Origin: Armatimonadota bacterium
GTDB taxonomy: Bacteria; Armatimonadota; Hebobacteria; CAIYQO01
Direction: 5' to 3'
Assembly (NCBI GenBank): GCA_029553475.1
Contig: JAKPKV010000108.1
Span: forward strand, 1-41,214
Length of the DNA stretch: 41,214 bases
The notes under the pieces are model-generated. The model searched no databases, was not told where the DNA came from, and saw only the letters and a list, made by a program, of their open reading frames with translations. Shown in pieces: positions 33,546-41,106 of the stretch (its first letter is position 1; the number at the start of each line of letters is the position of its first letter). The translations under genes were made by a program, and so were the position numbers.

Positions 33546-34364
33546 ATGATGAAGATGTGGTGGATGGTCTGGCTGTTCGCGTGCCTGTCGGCGCTGGCCA
33601 CGCCGCCGGCGGGCACGGCGCCGATCGTGGGCGGTGAACGGGCCTTTCTCTATGGCGGCGCCGCGAAAGGGAAGTGGCTGGATACCGCAACGGTGCAGCC
33701 GATGCTCACCGGCGGCGAGCGCTATCGCCTCTACAGCGCCGCGCGCTTCCTGGGCATCGGCACCGGCAGCGCGGCGCGGGAGGACGGCGGCACGTCACCG
33801 TGCATCGCGCTGACGCTGCCCGCCGGGGTGAAGGACGGCGAGGTGGTGGTGGGCGTCAGCGGCGCGTGGAACGCGCTGCCGCGCGTGCCGAAGGCGCAGG
33901 ACCTATCACAAAAAACCTATCAGGACGTCGTGCGCGAATTACTGGCACGCAAGGGCCTGCCCGGCGCGCCTGTCCGCCTGAAAAAACTCTGGCGCCTTGA
34001 TCTCGAGGGCGATGGCGTGGAAGAAGTCCTCATCGAAGCCGCCACCCCGCGCGCCGGTTTTGGGCGCGAAACGCCGTATAAACGCGGCGACTATTCGCTG
34101 GTGCTGCTCCGCAAAGTCGTCAACGGCACCGCGCGCACCATCCCTCTCGCGCTCAGTTATTACCTCCACGACGCCTCGCCGGACCTCCCCTACCACGCTC
34201 CGCCGATCATCCACACCCTCCAGGGCGCGTTCGACCTCAACGGCGATGGGAACATGGAAGTGGTCATCCGCAGCGACGCCACCGCCGAGCGATGGGATTC
34301 CGTCTTCGAAATCCACGGCGCCACGCCGAAGGCAACGGCGCTCTCCGGAGGAGACTGGATATAG
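33546..34364 (+). CDS. Exported protein with two Asp-rich (FG-GAP/EF-hand-like) loops
   Basis: 272 aa. An N-terminal hydrophobic signal (MMKMWWMVWLFACLSALA) precedes an unassigned domain. Two loops, DLEGDGVEEVLIEA and DLNGDGNMEVVIRS, have the D-x-(N/E)-G-D-G spacing of calcium-binding FG-GAP or dockerin-like motifs. GGGAG lies just upstream of two adjacent ATGs (33546, 33549). Probably co-transcribed with the LamG gene. Its function is unknown. Downstream to 34653 I see only an inverted-repeat structure and no supported gene. Confidence 0.65.
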   Translation: MMKMWWMVWLFACLSALATPPAGTAPIVGGERAFLYGGAAKGKWLDTATVQPMLTGGERYRLYSAARFLGIGTGSAAREDGGTSPCIALTLPAGVKDGEVVVGVSGAWNALPRVPKAQDLSQKTYQDVVRELLARKGLPGAPVRLKKLWRLDLEGDGVEEVLIEAATPRAGFGRETPYKRGDYSLVLLRKVVNGTARTIPLALSYYLHDASPDLPYHAPPIIHTLQGAFDLNGDGNMEVVIRSDATAERWDSVFEIHGATPKATALSGGDWI

Positions 34365-34515
34365 CGAACGCGAGACGCCGCGGAAGCCGCAGCCGCAAGG
34401 CGAGTGGGTCGCGAGCGTGCTGATGCCGGCGCGGCAGGGCGGATGCGCGGTCTGGTGCACGCCGCGAGTAGCACCGATCTGGCCGATGATGCATCCGGCA
34501 ACATAACGCGGAATT

Positions 34516-34598
34516 TTGGTCTGCGACCGTTGTGGAGGACAGAATCTGTCCCCTCGACGGTGGTATCGTTGGATCGTGAACCCATCATTGCTGACCAA
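34516..34598. other. Inverted-repeat region before the cas locus
   Basis: The palindrome GGACAGA-A-TCTGTCC (34537-34551) is enclosed by ACCGT/ACGGT (34527-34531 and 34557-34561), and outside these TTGGTC (34516-34521) pairs with GACCAA (34593-34598). This could be a terminator of the upstream unit or part of the cas operon control region. No -35/-10 pair stands out. Confidence 0.4.
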
Positions 34599-34653
34599 CC
34601 GGTTGGGAAAGCTGCTGTTGGCGGCGAAGATTCATGAGCGAGGGCGGATAACC

Positions 34654-34938
34654 ATGGACCTGCGGATGCTGCGGGGCAAGACTGTCGCGGACGGCGCGTA
34701 TCACCCGTTGCGCTGTCACCCGTTTGACGTGGCGGCCGTGTGTAGCGTGCTTCCAAGCCCAGCAGCATTGCTGGCTCCCTTGGCTGTTGCCTGTCTCCCC
34801 TTCCTCGCGGCCCTGCATGACATCGGCAAAGCCGATCCCCGTTTTCGACACAAAAAGCTGCGGTGCGCACAGCGTTTTGCCTGGTCGCGCCGCGCTACCA
34901 CAGATCGGAGGACGATGTGCTGTCATTTAACCTGGTGA
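34654..34938 (+). pseudogene. cas3: cas3 relic: truncated HD-nuclease N-terminus
   Basis: An ATG at 34654 opens MDLRMLRGKTVADGAYHPL, then CHPFDVAAV (His 22 and Asp 25 of the fragment) and, after a hydrophobic helix, FLAALHDIGKADPRFRHK. This matches the start of type I-E Cas3, whose HD domain has (Y/H)xxxCHxxDVAAV and LHDIGK with the metal-binding His-Asp pair (34816-34821 here). Recognisable similarity stops near 34854, and the frame then runs to a stop at 34938, overlapping the cas8e start. The rest of the HD domain and the whole helicase, about 800 codons, are absent from the window. Position directly before cas8e is the normal cas3 place. It might still give a ~94-aa peptide, but not an active nuclease-helicase. 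Confidence 0.82.
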
Positions 34939-36371
34939 CGGATCCCTGGATCCCTGTACTCTGGCAGGATGGTAAAGTCTCACGTATCGGTATCTTCGAA
35001 ACGTTGGTGCGCGCGAATCAAATCCGCACCATCGCCGCCAGTAACCCAATGGATCGAATGGCGGTCATGCGCTTCCTGCTTGCCGTACTGTATTGGTGCA
35101 AAGGCAACCCAACGGAATCACTACCAGCCAGCACAGCTTTTCCTGCCTCCTGGTTTGAGAAACTGAAGGCCTCCCATCGATCTTTTGAATTACTGGGTGG
35201 GGGAAGACGTTTCTATCAGTTCCTTCCTTCTGTGACGGAACGGATGCCAGAGAAACTATCTGCGAATTATCTCATACAAGAAGTGCCGACAGGTTCTAAT
35301 CATTGGCATTTCCGGCATTCGACTGATAAAGAGGACGGGCTATGTCTGGCATGCTGTGCCTTCGGATTGTTACGCTTACCCCTCTTTTCAACATCGGGTG
35401 GCCGAGGTAAACCGCCAGGCATCAATGCGAAACCGCCGATGTATGTACTACCTATCGGCGTGTCACTTGCTGAAACTCTCTTGCTGTCTTGGCAGCCGAC
35501 ACGTCAGCTTGGTTTACCCATCTGGGAGACACCAGCATTACTGATTCCGCAAGCGGGAGAGGTACCTTTGCTCACGGGATTCACCTGGGTACCACGGCGT
35601 GTATGGTTGGGTGACCCAACAAATTGCGAAGAGCGTTGTGTTGCATGTGGAGACACGAGGCAGCTGATCAAGCTATGCACCTTTGCGGGCATTGGAAGTA
35701 CAAAAACAGACGAAGATTCTCCCGAGCGCCTCTGGCGTGATCCACATGTGCTTTATACAGCTGAAGGATCACTACATGCGAGTGACGCCCTTGGCGCTAG
35801 CGATGCTGCGGCAGGCCAGTGGACTAAGACATTTATCAGTCTCTTACGCGATCAGAATTTCACGGATTCGCTTCGCCAAGTAATGCAGTCGCGGGGGATC
35901 AGTGAGACACACGTTCGAGTATGGGTTGTCGGGTTTGCTACAGTGCAAAACGATAAATATCTGGAAGCGTGGGAATCTACGCTACCTGTTCCAAGTGTAG
36001 CGCAGTCGAGAGACGGCGCCATGCGAGTTGAGCGGTGGCAGAAAGAAAGCGCAAGCATCGTCGAAAAGATCTGCCCATCGCACGCGAAAACCAACCGTGG
36101 GAAACGCCGTCGCGTCGAGATCCGCTCACTCATCAGCGCCATCCGACCCCATGTCGAACATGTTGTGTCCGCAAACGCGGGCCGCCTGCTTGCTGGCCGT
36201 GATGCCGACTGGGAGCAGGCGGCGAATGCATACGCGCCAATGATGGTGCTGCTTGCGCAGGCATTGGCTCCGGGGATGACCGCGACAGCTCTGCAGCGCC
36301 GGAAAGCACTTGCCGCGGTGAGGCCAACGCTCACGCCGCGCCCATCAAAAAAGAAAGGAGGTGCGCAATGA
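34917..36371 (+). CDS. cas8e: Cas8e (Cse1/CasA), large subunit of type I-E Cascade
   Basis: 484 aa from GTG 34917, preferred because GGAGG (34907-34911) lies 5 nt upstream and the protein then begins with the family start (M/V)LSFNLVTDPWIPVL. Further family blocks are CLACCAFGLLRLP, GGRGKPPGIN, TWVPRRVWLG and the CxxC-type segment CVACGD. It recognises the PAM and recruits the effector nuclease in standard I-E systems; here no Cas3 is available. The gene is visibly AT-richer than the carbohydrate genes, especially in its first two thirds. Its stop overlaps the cas11 start (ATGA), so translation is probably coupled. The family is certain; a changed Cas3-docking surface would be worth examining. 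Confidence 0.93.
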   Translation: MLSFNLVTDPWIPVLWQDGKVSRIGIFETLVRANQIRTIAASNPMDRMAVMRFLLAVLYWCKGNPTESLPASTAFPASWFEKLKASHRSFELLGGGRRFYQFLPSVTERMPEKLSANYLIQEVPTGSNHWHFRHSTDKEDGLCLACCAFGLLRLPLFSTSGGRGKPPGINAKPPMYVLPIGVSLAETLLLSWQPTRQLGLPIWETPALLIPQAGEVPLLTGFTWVPRRVWLGDPTNCEERCVACGDTRQLIKLCTFAGIGSTKTDEDSPERLWRDPHVLYTAEGSLHASDALGASDAAAGQWTKTFISLLRDQNFTDSLRQVMQSRGISETHVRVWVVGFATVQNDKYLEAWESTLPVPSVAQSRDGAMRVERWQKESASIVEKICPSHAKTNRGKRRRVEIRSLISAIRPHVEHVVSANAGRLLAGRDADWEQAANAYAPMMVLLAQALAPGMTATALQRRKALAAVRPTLTPRPSKKKGGAQ

Positions 36372-36847
36372 GTTCGACCCCACTGTTTATCGCCCGACTC
36401 AGCCAATTGAAGCCGGGCGAATTGGGCCTGCTGCGCACGCATGCGGCACAGCGTCTGGATGAATCCATCGAAGGATTCGACCTGTTCACCGGGCTCTGGT
36501 GGCCCTTGCGCCAGCAGCGCGCGGATGCTCCACGGCGCGAGGTTGCCTGGCTCATCGCCAAACTATATGCGGCGGTGCCGTTGCCTCACCAAGCCGGCAA
36601 GACGCTTGCGCGCCAGCTTGCCCGATGTCAGCCCAGTGATGCGAAGGCGCGCGCACGGTATCAGCAGCGATTTGATCGCCTGCTGCAACTACCGCTCAGC
36701 GATATTGAACCGGCCTTACGCTGGGCGCTCGGTCACATCGCTGCGATACACCCCGGTCTCGATTGGGTGCAACTGACTGATGATCTCTCGAGTTCGGAAC
36801 GCGACGCTATCCGCCATCGGTGGGCGGTACACTATCTCGAACCATAA
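36368..36847 (+). CDS. cas11: Cas11 (Cse2/CasB), small subunit of Cascade
   Basis: 159 aa and mostly helical, the expected size of Cse2. Typical elements are LSQLKPGELGLLRTHA near the start, WWPLRQQ, and the late segment FDRLLQLPLSDIEPALRWALGHI followed by LDWVQLTDDL. Two copies normally sit along the belly of Cascade and stabilise crRNA and non-target strand. It overlaps cas8e by four bases, and the cas7 gene follows after 15 nt. Confidence 0.92.
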   Translation: MSSTPLFIARLSQLKPGELGLLRTHAAQRLDESIEGFDLFTGLWWPLRQQRADAPRREVAWLIAKLYAAVPLPHQAGKTLARQLARCQPSDAKARARYQQRFDRLLQLPLSDIEPALRWALGHIAAIHPGLDWVQLTDDLSSSERDAIRHRWAVHYLEP

Positions 36848-36862
36848 CGAAAGGACACGACC

Positions 36863-38053
36863 ATGTTGATTGACATCCATGCGATTCAGAACCACAGCCC
36901 GGCCAATCTCAACCGGGATGACCTGGGCGCCCCGAAGACCTGCTATTTCGGCGGCGTGCTGCGCTCGCGCATCTCCAGCCAGTGCTTGAAGCGCAGCATC
37001 CGCAAAAGTCGCGAATTCCAACGACTGCTTGGCGGCGTGCGTACCCGCCAACTGGCCCGGCTCATCGCCGAGGAAGTCGGTGGTTCGTCCGCAGTATGCA
37101 AGCGTGCCGAGAAGATCCTTGATCTCTGCGGTCTGAAGCCCAAAAAAGAAAAGAAGGCGGCGGAAAGCGAAGATATCGGCGGCAGTGAAAAAAGTAAAAT
37201 GCTCGTTTATACGACATGCGAGGCTATCACCGCCATGGCGATGCTGCTGCGTGACGGCGACACGAAGAGCGACGACGAACTGGCGGTGGACTTGAGGGAT
37301 CTGATCGTGAAGCACGTCGCCGTACCGGACATGGCACTGTGCGGACGCATGCTCGAACCCGACAAAAGCGCGAAAAGTCTGTGGAAAGGCATTGACAGCA
37401 CCGTTGAGGCAGCCTTGCAGGTAATGCATGCCATCTCCACGCACGAAGCCCGTCCCGAGGTTGACTATTACGTCGCCGCCGATGACAAACGCTTTCCCGG
37501 TGACGACGCTGGCGCGGGCTACGTGGACGAAGCGATGTTCGCCTCCGCGTGCTTCTATAAATACTTCTCCATCCACTGGGAGACGCTGGTGGCGAATCTG
37601 CGGGGGAATACGGCGCTCGCCGCGCATACAGTCGGCGCGTTCCTGCGCGGGGCCGCGCTGGCAAACCCGACCGGTAAGCAGAACAGCTTTGCCGCACACA
37701 ATCTCCCCGATGGCATCCTCGTGGAACTCCGCGATTTCCCCATCAGTTACGCCAATGCCTTCGCCGATCCGGCCAGCCGTGGGGAACGGGGCCTGGTGGC
37801 CCAGAGCATCGCCATGCTGGCCCAGTACGTTTATGACCTTGATGCGGGCTATGGGGCACCGGCGCACCGCTTCTGGTTCTCACCGAACCAGCGCTACCCG
37901 TTGGCGGTCGTCACCGGCCAGCAGACGACGCCAGTAACCGCGCAGCCCGTGGCGGCACTGGAGGCGCTGGTACCGGCGGTCATCACGGCGATCGGGTATA
38001 CCTGGAGCGATGTGCAACGAGAGGTCGTGCGCGCGGTCGAGGTGACGTTATGA
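36863..38053 (+). CDS. cas7: Cas7e (Cse4/CasC), Cascade backbone subunit
   Basis: 396 aa. The N-terminus IDIHAIQNHSPANLNRDDLG and GGVLRSRISSQCLKRSIRKS is the conserved crRNA-binding start of Cas7e; later blocks are MLVYTTCEAITAMA, DMALCGRM, FASACFYKYFSIHWETL and NSFAAHNLPDGI. Six copies usually form the spiral on the crRNA. A short Lys/Glu-rich insert (KPKKEKKAAESED, about residues 93-105) makes it slightly longer than usual. The RBS GAAAGGA precedes the ATG, and the stop overlaps the cas5 start (ATGA). Confidence 0.94.
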   Translation: MLIDIHAIQNHSPANLNRDDLGAPKTCYFGGVLRSRISSQCLKRSIRKSREFQRLLGGVRTRQLARLIAEEVGGSSAVCKRAEKILDLCGLKPKKEKKAAESEDIGGSEKSKMLVYTTCEAITAMAMLLRDGDTKSDDELAVDLRDLIVKHVAVPDMALCGRMLEPDKSAKSLWKGIDSTVEAALQVMHAISTHEARPEVDYYVAADDKRFPGDDAGAGYVDEAMFASACFYKYFSIHWETLVANLRGNTALAAHTVGAFLRGAALANPTGKQNSFAAHNLPDGILVELRDFPISYANAFADPASRGERGLVAQSIAMLAQYVYDLDAGYGAPAHRFWFSPNQRYPLAVVTGQQTTPVTAQPVAALEALVPAVITAIGYTWSDVQREVVRAVEVTL

Positions 38054-39147
38054 GCGCCCCAACGCTCTTCCTGCGCCTGGAAGGGCCGCTGCAAGCGTGG
38101 GGCATCGCGGACTCCAAGTTCGTGATCCGGCGTACGGCGGGGGCACCGACGAAATCTGGCGTTATCGGGTTGCTGTGCGCGGCGCGGGGTGTGCCCCGTG
38201 CCGACGCCGGGTCTCTGCTCTCCACCCTGACCGCCTTGCGCATGGGCGTGCGCGTGGACCGGCCTGGCGTGCGCTGGTGGGACTACCACACCGTGGGCGC
38301 CAGGATGAAGATGCGCACCGCCGAAGGCGGCGCGAAAGACGGCGTGTTGCTCTCACGGCGCGAGTATTTGTGCGATGCCTCCTTCCTGGTAGCCTTGCAG
38401 GGCGAAGCACAGCTTATTGATCAACTGACGATCGCTCTGCGCGCGCCGTGTTGGCCACCGTACCTGGGTCGGAAAGCCTGCCCGCCGTCGCGTCCGTTGC
38501 TGGAACATCCAGGCGGCGTGTTCCCGGACGTGCTGACCGCGCTGAGAGCCGTCCCCTGGCGCAAACGCTTGCGTGCTGACACGCCTCCCGATGTCATTGA
38601 GTGTTTCGTGGACTGGGTGCCGACGTCCGATTGCCCGTTGGCGCCTGATGACGCCGAGGTCTGGTATGATGTGCCGACCTCCTTTGATCCCCCGGCGCAT
38701 CAACCACGCTTCGTTCTCCGGCATTCGCTCTGCGTGGGGCATGGCGGTGATCTGGCCATCGTGGAGGAGCCGATACAACGGCCGACACCGCGTCCGCCAC
38801 GTTCGCGAGCCAATTACCGCAATTCAGCGTACCGGCAAGCCCGCGCAGCGCGTTTGGACGCGGATCACCAACTCTGTGTCTTCTGCAAGAATCCCGCGAC
38901 TACCGTACAGCATATCACCTATCGGCGGGCAGGTGGTAACGAGACGCAGGACGATTTACGGTCGTTGTGCGGGTTGTGCCATGACGCTGTCACGATGCTT
39001 GAATATGGCATGGGCATGGGCATGGACCGTATCAATCCAGAAGAGCCCCGCTGGCGCACGGCCATCATTGAACAGCGGCAAGAGATTTTGCGCTTCCGGT
39101 CGCTCGAAACTCGGCGCCGTCGTCTGAATGCAGAGGAGGTAGAATAA
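38050..39147 (+). CDS. cas5: Cas5e with C-terminal HNH nuclease domain (Cas5-HNH)
   Basis: 365 aa against about 225-245 for ordinary Cas5e. Residues 1-240 are a normal Cas5e: LFLRLEGPLQAWG, TAGAPTKSGVIGLL, YLCDASFLVAL, PYLGRKACPPSRPL. After a Pro/Arg linker (PIQRPTPRPPRSR, 241-253) comes an HNH module: C276-x2-C279, TVQHITYRR with H288 as likely general base, GGNETQDDLRSL, then C307-x2-C310-H311, ending in a charged helix. The middle HNH Asn position appears to be Asp (D302), a tolerated variant. The frame is continuous with no stop between domains. HNH fusions to Cas5 (I-E) and Cas8 (I-F) have been reported as rare Cas3-less Cascades that cut DNA themselves; here the HNH probably supplies the missing target cleavage. 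Confidence 0.92.
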   Translation: MSAPTLFLRLEGPLQAWGIADSKFVIRRTAGAPTKSGVIGLLCAARGVPRADAGSLLSTLTALRMGVRVDRPGVRWWDYHTVGARMKMRTAEGGAKDGVLLSRREYLCDASFLVALQGEAQLIDQLTIALRAPCWPPYLGRKACPPSRPLLEHPGGVFPDVLTALRAVPWRKRLRADTPPDVIECFVDWVPTSDCPLAPDDAEVWYDVPTSFDPPAHQPRFVLRHSLCVGHGGDLAIVEEPIQRPTPRPPRSRANYRNSAYRQARAARLDADHQLCVFCKNPATTVQHITYRRAGGNETQDDLRSLCGLCHDAVTMLEYGMGMGMDRINPEEPRWRTAIIEQRQEILRFRSLETRRRRLNAEEVE

Positions 39148-39149
39148 CC

Positions 39150-39875
39150 ATGTACCGATCCGCCTTGCTGATTGATGTCGGCACCAATCCCGACCGCCCA
39201 CGACCCGGACGCACCTGGTTGCGCAATGCGTATCGCGTCCACCAGCGGCTCTGCATGGCGTTCCCGTCCAACGAACGGCGCGCGAATGATGTCGCCTTTC
39301 TCCAGCCTTATGCCCCCGAAGACTTCGCGCCAGCACAGGTGCACACCACACGTAGCGCCGAGGCCGGGCTCCTTTTTCGCGTGGATCCGCTGCCGAATGG
39401 CCGGGCGGCCATTATCGTCCAATCCGCCTATGCCCCGGATTGGAACTATGCGTTTCAGAATGTAGATTTCCTGGCGGCGCCGCCAGTTGTGAAGGTATAT
39501 GACCCACAACCTGCTATCGATCAGGCATGGCGCTTCCGCCTGCGCGCCAACCCGACTAAGCGTCTCACCGCGGGCCGGCCGGGCGAACGGGGGGATGGCG
39601 CGCGTGTCCAACTCTTCAGCGACGAGGCGCAGCGCGCGTGGCTTGCGCGGAAGGCGGCAGCCTCAGGCTTTGCATTGGTGGATTGCCGTGTCAGCAGTTC
39701 CGAGCGTCAGGTGAGCCGTAAAAGCCAGAGCGGGCCGGCGATGGTCCATCAGGCCGTCACCTTCGACGGCCTCCTCCGCGTCACCGCTCCCGTCGCCTTC
39801 CGCGCGGCGCTGGAGGCGGGTATCGGCTCGGCGAAGGGGTTCGGCTTTGGGCTGCTGTCGATTGCCAGGGGGTGA
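39150..39875 (+). CDS. cas6e: Cas6e (Cse3/CasE), crRNA-processing endoribonuclease
   Basis: 241 aa. The N-terminal ferredoxin-like fold contains LRNAYRVHQRL with His31 at the place of the catalytic His of Cas6e. FRLRANPTKRL is the conserved central strand, and GIGSAKGFGFGLLSIA is the C-terminal Gly-rich RNA-binding loop. It cuts the repeat hairpin to leave an 8-nt 5' handle, predicted here as GUGAACCG. It starts 2 nt after cas5. All key elements are intact, so crRNA production should work. Confidence 0.94.
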   Translation: MYRSALLIDVGTNPDRPRPGRTWLRNAYRVHQRLCMAFPSNERRANDVAFLQPYAPEDFAPAQVHTTRSAEAGLLFRVDPLPNGRAAIIVQSAYAPDWNYAFQNVDFLAAPPVVKVYDPQPAIDQAWRFRLRANPTKRLTAGRPGERGDGARVQLFSDEAQRAWLARKAAASGFALVDCRVSSSERQVSRKSQSGPAMVHQAVTFDGLLRVTAPVAFRAALEAGIGSAKGFGFGLLSIARG

Positions 39876-39878
39876 ACC

Positions 39879-40793
39879 ATGCCGCGGATGGATGATTTGC
39901 ATCTGCTGCCGAAGGTGCGCGATATGCTCTCGTTCATCTACGTGGAGCATGCGCGCATTGATCAGCATAACCGGGCCGTTGCGGCCTATGACGACGAGGG
40001 GGTGACGCCCATCCCCATCGCCGCCACTGCCGTGCTGCTGCTCGGGCCGGGCACGCGCGTGACCCACGCGGCGATGGCGGCGCTGGCCGACAACGACGCG
40101 CTGGCCGTCTGGGTGGGTGAAGCCGGCGTGCGCTGCTATGCCCATGGCATGAGGGGCAGGCGGAGCAGCGGGGCGCTCCTCCGCCAGGCGGCGCTGGCCT
40201 CCAACGAGGTTTCACGGCTGGAAGTGGTAAAAAGGATGTACCGGCTGCGCTTCCAGGAGGCACTGGAGGAGGGGCTGACGGTGGAACAACTCCGCGGCCT
40301 GGGGGGCGTGCGCGTGCGCGATACCTATGCCCGCATGAGCCGCGACACCGGTGTGCCGTGGACGGGGCGCCACTACGACCGGGGCAACTGGCAACAGGCC
40401 GATCCAGTGAACCGCGCGCTCTCCGCGGCGAACTCCTGTCTCTACGGCCTCTGTCAGGCGGCGATCCTGTCCATCGGCATGAGTCCGGCCATCGGCTTCA
40501 TTCATACGGGCAAGCAGCTTTCCTTCGTCTGCGACATCGCCGACCTGTACAAAACGGAGCTAACCCTTCGAAGTCGCCGCCGAGCAGCCGGACGGGCTGG
40601 AGCGCGCCTGCCGCCTGCGCTGCCGCGATCTCTTCAAGGAGCGGACGCTGCTTCAGCGCATCGTGCCGGACATTCGGGCGGTGCTGAATGAGCCGGATGA
40701 CGAGGAGGAGCCTTCACCCCGGATGAGGATCCGGCGCTGCCGACGGCCCTCTGGACACCCAGCACCGAGGGTGAGATGCTGACGGAGGGATGA
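39879..40793 (+). pseudogene. cas1: cas1 with lost catalytic Glu and two frame breaks
   Basis: Type I-E Cas1 integrase (LLGPGTRVTHAAM, AVWVGEAGVR, SAANSCLYGL, IGFIHTGKQLSFV) whose active site and C-terminus are damaged. In Escherichia coli Cas1 the metal ligands are E141, H208 and D221; here the aligned positions are Gly142 (GGG at 40302-40304 in LRGLGGVRVR), His209 and Asp222. After DLYKTELT the frame breaks at 40563-40567: the expected continuation FEVAAEQPDGLER is in the next frame, as if about 11 bp were lost. Near 40700-40710 the reading returns to the first frame (AFTPDEDPALPTALW), as if one G were lost, and runs to TGA 40791-40793, 3 nt before cas2. Unrepaired translation stops at 40691. 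Sequencing error could explain one shift, but hardly the Glu loss as well. Confidence 0.8.
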
Positions 40794-40796
40794 GCA

Positions 40797-41090
40797 ATGG
40801 TGGTGATGATCCTGGAACATGTGACGCCAGCAGCACGGGGGGAAGTCACCCGCTGGCTGCTGGAACCGCGTGCTGGCGTCTTCATCGGCACCGTCTCGGC
40901 GATGGTGCGCGAGAAACGATGGGCCTTCCTGGTGAAAAAACACCCGACATGCGCCATGACGATGTTCTACAGCGCGAAGACCGAGCAGGAGTTCGCCATC
41001 CGCACCCGCGGCGATACCACGCGAAAAGTCCGCGACTTCGACGGTCTCGCGCTGGTGACGCGCCGCGAGCAGCAACTCACACAGAAATAG
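40797..41090 (+). CDS. cas2: Cas2 (type I-E)
   Basis: 97 aa, normal size. It shows the I-E Cas2 pattern: MVVMILEHVTPAARGEVTRW, FIGTVSAMVREKRW, then YSAKTEQEFAIRTRGDTTRKV and DFDGLALVTRRE. Cas2 forms the structural core of the Cas1-Cas2 integrase; with Cas1 broken it would have no partner. GGAGGG lies upstream of the ATG, 3 nt after the presumed cas1 stop. It ends 17 nt before the first CRISPR repeat. Confidence 0.92.
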   Translation: MVVMILEHVTPAARGEVTRWLLEPRAGVFIGTVSAMVREKRWAFLVKKHPTCAMTMFYSAKTEQEFAIRTRGDTTRKVRDFDGLALVTRREQQLTQK

Positions 41091-41106
41091 CGAATAGAAT
41101 TTTGCG

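Noticed and set aside
33939-34870. Minus-strand frames of about 220 aa across the region before the cas locus
   Set aside because: They overlap the exported Asp-loop protein and the Cas3-like fragment, have no ribosome site and no domain, and are crossed by the inverted-repeat structure.
34863-34916. An ATG at 34863 as the start of cas8e
   Set aside because: It would add 18 residues without family similarity. GTG 34917 has a properly spaced GGAGG and opens directly with the conserved Cse1 start.
36863-41090. Possibility of a type V or Cas9-like effector because of the HNH domain
   Set aside because: There is no RuvC domain or tracrRNA, and the gene order, repeat and all subunits are type I-E; the HNH is an appendage of Cas5.
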